Assembly (NCBI RefSeq): GCF_963678975.1
Contig: NC_089274.1
Location: 45,352,075 to 45,416,074, forward strand
Direction: 5' to 3'
Length of the DNA: 64,000 nt
Source: Dysidea avara
Lineage: Eukaryota > Porifera > Demospongiae > Dictyoceratida > Dysideidae
Positions 58,946 to 64,000 of this stretch are shown here, one piece after another. The position numbers and the translations under genes were made by a program. A model generated the notes under the pieces. The model was not told the origin of the DNA. It worked only from the letters and a program-made list of their open reading frames with translations, and searched no databases. How positions within the stretch are numbered: position 1 is the stretch's first letter; each line of letters starts with the position of its first letter.

Positions 58946-61900
58946 CTTTTAGCAGTCTATATTGTGATATAGAAGCTATATACATCATTAATTTATTTTT
59001 TTAGAATCTAAGCAATTAATGTTCTAGACCACACATTACATGCATTTGTGTGGCTAAATAACTTACACTTCCTTAAATCATAATTGTTGCTATTGAGCTA
59101 TAATTTTTACACTGCACACTCATATCCTTGATACATTTATTACATCCTGTACTAAAGGATATGTGGCCGACCATGCTATTGTTACACCCACCCCATCAGT
59201 GCATGCTTAGTAGACACTTTAGTGGATCGAAGTACTGGTATTTATGATAGTCTGATCAGTCATCAGCAAGTGAACAATTTTGTGGAGCAAGATTTAGGTT
59301 TGTGCATGCGTAGAATTGCATGTTTTGTGATTGTCTTTATGTATGTCTGCAATTCTTGTGGTGTACATGCATGTGTATACCAGCCTCACAACAGGGAACT
59401 GGCCCTGAGGATCTGCAATGACTCCTTGTACCTGTACATGTGTCCCAGTGTTTAAAAAGGTGACCAGGATATGGTAGTGAACAGCCAAAATCTTTGCTTT
59501 GCTTGCATGTGTGTGTGTGTGTGTGCGTGCGTGTGTGTGTGCGTATGTCCATGCATGTGCGCATATTTGCATGCATGTGTTCACACGTCTAATTATCTGT
59601 TTGTGTTTGTGCTTTTGTTTGTATATTTTGTGTGTTTATGTTTATGTGTGTTTGTGTGTATCTGTATGTGTTTACTATGTGTTTACGTATATGTTTACAT
59701 GTTGTTTGTTTGTGTATTTGTGTACTTCACTGTGGTATGTGGTGTGTATTTTAATGCATAGCTATAGTGTGTTGAGTGTGCACATCAGTGCATATACAGG
59801 AAACAAGATATGTGTACTATACCATTATTGATAATATATTACTTAATTAGCTAATAAGCTCACCAGTTTTACCCCATATAGTGTTTCACAATATATTTGA
59901 TTAAATGTAGAAGAAAATCAATGATAAAGGCTAAAGGTGGAATTATTGCAAATTGTTCACTCTTGGCTGCACTGTGCAGATATTTTTATTTCCAGTTACT
60001 TTTACCTTTGGGGATACGTCCCTTTTACAGCTGAGCTGTTTTTGCATATCTTAATTAGCAATCAGTTAAATACAGTGACCTTAAAATTGATGATACAATT
60101 TCTAACTTTTACTAGCTGTTATCAGAAAATGTGATGATAGATCATGTACAAGAAGCCTATAGCTAGCTGATAACACTAATATTGAGTGACTAACTCCTAA
60201 CCACTCAAGCTATTTATACCATTTGTAAATCCAGTAGAATGACACTGCAGTTAACTTACAGTATTAAGTAGCTGAACTTTCTCCAGTATGATATGTTTAT
60301 AGTTGAGCTAGCACTCTGTAAAGCATGACTTGTAATGTAGCTGAGCTCTGCATAGGGTGACTTTTCTTTGTAGCTGAACTCTCTACAAGGTGACTTGCAT
60401 AATTTAGCTGAACTCCCTTGCTCAACTAGTTGCATGTGTCACATGTCACTGCAGCCTTAGTATATACCAAACACCAGTTCTATATATGTACATGTATCAG
60501 TTTAGTTAACTGAGGGTATGATGGTAAACATTTGTTATCTTATGAACTGGTGCATGTAAGGTTTGTTTGGCATAATGTGTTGAGGCTATGGTGGTGTTTG
60601 TGGTGCCAGTGGCAATTTGGTTGCCATCAGATTCCACATAAGAAGCTAGTAATGACCAGATCACATGTTCTCCATTAACAATTTTCTTGTTGCTGGATCA
60701 GTGCATTCACTCAACAATTCCATAGTAAATAAAACTGCTTTCCCAAATTGTATATTTGTAACTGTCTTCATCCTGTGGCCACTTCCTTTCTATCTCCATA
60801 ACCATCTCAGTGTTGGCTTGTTTCTATTGGCTTCTCTCTGCTAGAACATTAAATCACCAGCAAAATTCAATAAGGCATTTTGATAGCTTTTGCATCGTCC
60901 TAAATTTTATTGTAAACCTTCAAATGGTGCTTCGTCAATCTTTCTTCATGTGCTTCATATATAATAATAACCATGGGAGAGTGCAATGTAGAATATTTCA
61001 CACTGGTCACATGTGTATTAGCCATTGAACCACATGATGAACTGGATATACATGAATGTTGACTACTGTATAATGTGATATGATAGGTGTATAAATTAGT
61101 AGATTAGTAAGGTAAAATGAATTTGTAGTTATGTATGTTATTTATTATGTAAACAATAATTATCCTCGACCTCAACATTTCCTTTCCATCTGTATGTTCT
61201 GGATTTGCAAGTGTACCACAGGTTAATTCTTTGAGCATGTCCAGTTATCCACTGAACACTTCAGTGGTGAATGGGAGTACCACAAATTAAAGAGTGACTA
61301 AAATGCTGATGCATAAGTTTTCCCAATGGTCTGTATAATTATGTAACATACACTGGCCATTGGTGAAACTTATATATCAGGATTGTAGTCACTCAATATG
61401 TGGTTGGAATATAAGTATGGTTTTAGCAGGAACTGCCTTAGTTGTTAGCTCCTAAATGTACCGGCATTGCATGAAAGCATGCAATTATCACCTCAGTTAG
61501 GTACATCATGGTAAGCTGTTAGACTGTGTCAGAGCAAGGGTATTATCATTGTTATTTTTAATTCCTTTTCATAAGAATGATTAAAAGCAGGGCCATAATA
61601 TGGAATGGATATCAATACAAGTTCCTTTCACTGATGTGTCATAACCAAATATCTCTCTTGTGCAACTGCCACCTCAGCAATATTCAAAATGTTCAATGTT
61701 CATTATGTGTTGTAAAATAATAGTGTGTTTAGAAATGAGATTTTAGTCATTTGTATAGTTCTAGCTATTAGTGCTTGTTCCAACATGTATATATCAAAAG
61801 TCATTTATTGTGAAGTTCGCATTGATGGCCACTGTCAGTCAGTCAAGCTATTGGAGTATGGAGGAGTTATGAGTGGATTAGTTCTCTTATATATGTTTAT

Positions 61901-63007
61901 AGGAGAATAAAGACATTGAAGGTGGTGACTCCACATATACACTGACATATGACATTCAATGCAACCAATGACACATGTTAATTGAACCCCCATTGGTACC
62001 CCATCAATTTAGTATCACTGGATAGTAGCTATGTGCTTTATAGAACTGTTCTAGGTTATTCAACTTGAATGACTTGCTGAAACATTATTTAATTGTTAAA
62101 TGATGAGTATACTGTATATTGGCTGAGGTTCAAGTCACCAATGTCTGGCTGGCTACATTTAAAATAGAAAAATTCTGCCAATATTAACTAGCTTAACCTT
62201 CTCACAGGCACCTTATTTAAGTTTATATAACTGAGTTAATTGGTGAATGACTTGCCTGATAGTTGTGCGGGGTATTCAGAGCAATGGTATGGTGCTCGCA
62301 ACCATGAAGAATAGTGTGCCCGTGTAGCTGGTTAATCCGGTTTTGGGTGCGTAGTTGTGAGCGTTGCTTGGCCACCACACTTGACTTGTTGACTCTTGCC
62401 ATCCCAACCCACCCATAATATTAACTATTAATTTAATTTTCTTTTTGGATCCTGAAGAGGTTATGCCTATAGTTAGAACTCCTAACTTCACTCCCAGACA
62501 CATGATAGTACAGGGTCCTGTACACCTGATTTTGTAGGGTTTGTAAAGTGGAAATCTTGGGGTTTACTTTAAAATGTTTGGTTGTAGGTCTCTGCAAAGC
62601 CTTTAGATTTACTGCATCCATAATAGTAAAGAATGATACAATCAAGTTGAAGGTTAATACAAAAAACTCTGGGACCCTTTACATCTACCAAAACAACCAC
62701 CCATCAGTTGACGGAGGTTGATTGCATATATTTGTGATAAAGTGAGCCAAATTAAATACATGTAAATAGACTCTTGAAAGTTTCAGTATTATCAAAACAC
62801 TGCACATAAATGCATGTGCTGTTGTTATTGTTAAGGTGTGACAAAACTAACTGTATGATATGCAATTATATCATTGTATTCTTACAGAGTGAAAGCAATC
62901 TCCACCTCCATTGTCACCTGTTCACATACATGGCAGCTACCCTACTGTCAGTAATTTCTATTAGACACCATCAAATACTTATCTGTGCTGAGCAGTACTA
63001 TCTGTAG
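58946..63007. other. Block B distal spacer, no gene seen
   Basis: Counterpart of 28460-33000. Holds a short interrupted TG/CG-type repeat (59505-59545), a minisatellite seed (60269-60412) and a foldback (61293-61397). Frames are not conserved with block A. Confidence 0.6.
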
Positions 63008-63621
63008 CAGGGCCGGTGGAAGCTCTTAGCGGCTGGTCAGGCAACAAGCCAGGTTTTGATTCAGGGATTATGATCAGTGTGCGAAGCACGAGTGATTGTG
63101 CCGCGAAGCACTCTGGCATGCAAAGCATGCCCCTCTAGGGGGATCTGGGGCCATGCCGCCCCCCCCCCCAGGAAAATTTCGAATTTTTAGTGTTTGTAAA
63201 CCACATTCTGAAGCAATTTTAGCACTTTACAAGATTTTAAGATATTTCTTCATACATACACTGACTTTTGTAACTTCCCTAGTCTAATTTCGTTTATACA
63301 ATTGATCAGGTTTTTACAGGCTTTGCCTTCTTACCTGTACCCCTAATAACAATAATAACCTACCTTTCAGCAGAGCTGGAAGAACGTCCACCGCACTGGT
63401 CATCACGTGCTTCGATCATTAGACGCACGAATATAATAGAGGATAAACAAGTGGTAACGTGAAGTCGGTTGCACATCCTTTTAGGTTAGCCTAGGAATGG
63501 TTGGTGTTTGTCTAGAAACATATAAATTAGTGTATGTCATGACGACGTAACTACTATACGGAGCTACCTTATTAGTGTGTAGCTATATTAGCTTAGCTAG
63601 GCATGCGCTCCACCGGCCCTG
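63008..63621. mobile_element. hAT-like element CAGGGCCGGTGGA...TCCACCGGCCCTG, target duplication TGTAG
   Basis: Perfect 13-bp inverted ends flanked by TGTAG (63003-63007 and 63622-63626). Block A has the joined site CTATCTGTAGATAAG at about 32981-32995, so the insertion postdates the duplication. The interior shares GTGCGAAGCAC and CTAGGGGGATCTGGGG with 18902-19580. No transposase seen. Confidence 0.88.
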
Positions 63622-63697
63622 TGTAGATAAGAACAATGATTTGTGTAAAAATAAAAGCCTCAAAGCCAATTTATGGTTGGCTTTCAGTCAGTAGGAA

Positions 63698-64000
63698 ACG
63701 CAATTCGATTGTGGGATTGGCTGTCTTCATTATTGTCTGTGATGCTTTCTAACCGATCCTAGGCAAGGCAAGAAGCAGGGACACTTTACTTCAGTGCTTT
63801 CTAACATTTCATGACGAGGGAAGTCATATTTCTACAATATATCCTATACTTCAGCTTAGGGATGCCACGACATAGAAATTTTTATGTCACATGTCATAGA
63901 GGTTTATGTCACGACATGTCATATGTCACGACATAATTAAAGTTTCACAACTGAAGCTGTTACTTATGAAACTGCATAACTATTTTGATTCAAATGTGCA
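63698..64000. other. Right window edge, start of another repeat
   Basis: Unique sequence, then from about 63858 TAGGGATGCCACGACATAG and several inverted TGTCACGACAT / ATGTCATATGTCACG words. This looks like the start of a hAT-like MITE cut by the window end. Confidence 0.4.

Larger units (their letters stand above)
50650..63697. repeat. Segmental duplication, block B (about 13 kb)
   Basis: Direct copy of 20121-33055. It differs by a MITE at 50728-51108, a hAT-like element at 63008-63621, about 600 bp at 57540-58130 that is lost in A, a short TG tract, and the absence of the A-specific insertions at 20555 and 30154. It contains FReD 1B, 2B and 3B. Confidence 0.93.

Overview
This looks like nuclear DNA of an early-branching marine invertebrate, most likely a demosponge (inference). 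The genes are intron-rich with standard GT-AG splice sites. The flanks are AT-rich and crowded with short inverted-repeat transposons. The gene set (animal ribosomal protein, selenoprotein MsrB1, CCZ1, a Bak-like Bcl-2 protein, secreted fibrinogen-domain lectins, Reeler and cadherin-like secreted proteins) is metazoan. There is no sign of prokaryotic organisation.

Layout. 253-1036 (minus): RPS15A, four coding exons, complete. It is divergent from 1252-1849 (plus), a methionine-R-sulfoxide reductase B1 whose in-frame UGA lies exactly where animals use selenocysteine. 2159-15421 (plus): CCZ1, 15 exons, with large introns that are a graveyard of MITEs (hAT with 8-bp target duplication, piggyBac with TTAA, Tc1-like, long foldbacks, one element nested in another) plus a small DIRS-like fossil. 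15.9-16.3 kb: LINE reverse-transcriptase remnant. 17128-17982 (minus): intronless Bak-like Bcl-2 family gene. 18.6-20.1 kb: minisatellite and a transposon.

20.1-33.05 kb (block A) and 50.65-63.70 kb (block B) are two direct copies of one segment of about 13 kb. Each block holds three intronless, secreted fibrinogen-related domain (FReD) genes, one plus and two minus, sharing a near-identical TATA promoter with an inverted repeat. Only one of the six (26155-26886) is intact. The others are broken by a Mutator-like foldback insertion, small indels, nonsense codons or a transposon-mediated loss of the 3' end. Comparing blocks gives pre-insertion empty sites for several transposons.

Between the blocks: 35441-38478 (plus) a secreted protein with two cadherin-like repeats, a hormone-receptor-motif-like module and a Cys-rich tail; 41.6-42.0 kb a long foldback; 42.07-45.2 kb a minisatellite of roughly one hundred 31-bp units, whose unit also occurs as small seeds inside both FReD blocks; 45.26-46.1 kb a repeat of unknown class; 46609-48200 (plus) a Reeler-domain secreted protein with a Thr/Pro linker and a basic Cys-rich C-terminus, interrupted by a stop codon in the linker. 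Block B is bordered on both sides by fragments of the foldback families, suggesting they took part in the duplication.

Themes: housekeeping genes in the first 18 kb, then a secreted recognition/adhesion neighbourhood (FReD, cadherin-like, Reeler) with rapid birth and death by segmental duplication and transposons. All exon structures and calls were made by eye from sequence. No database search or folding program was run.
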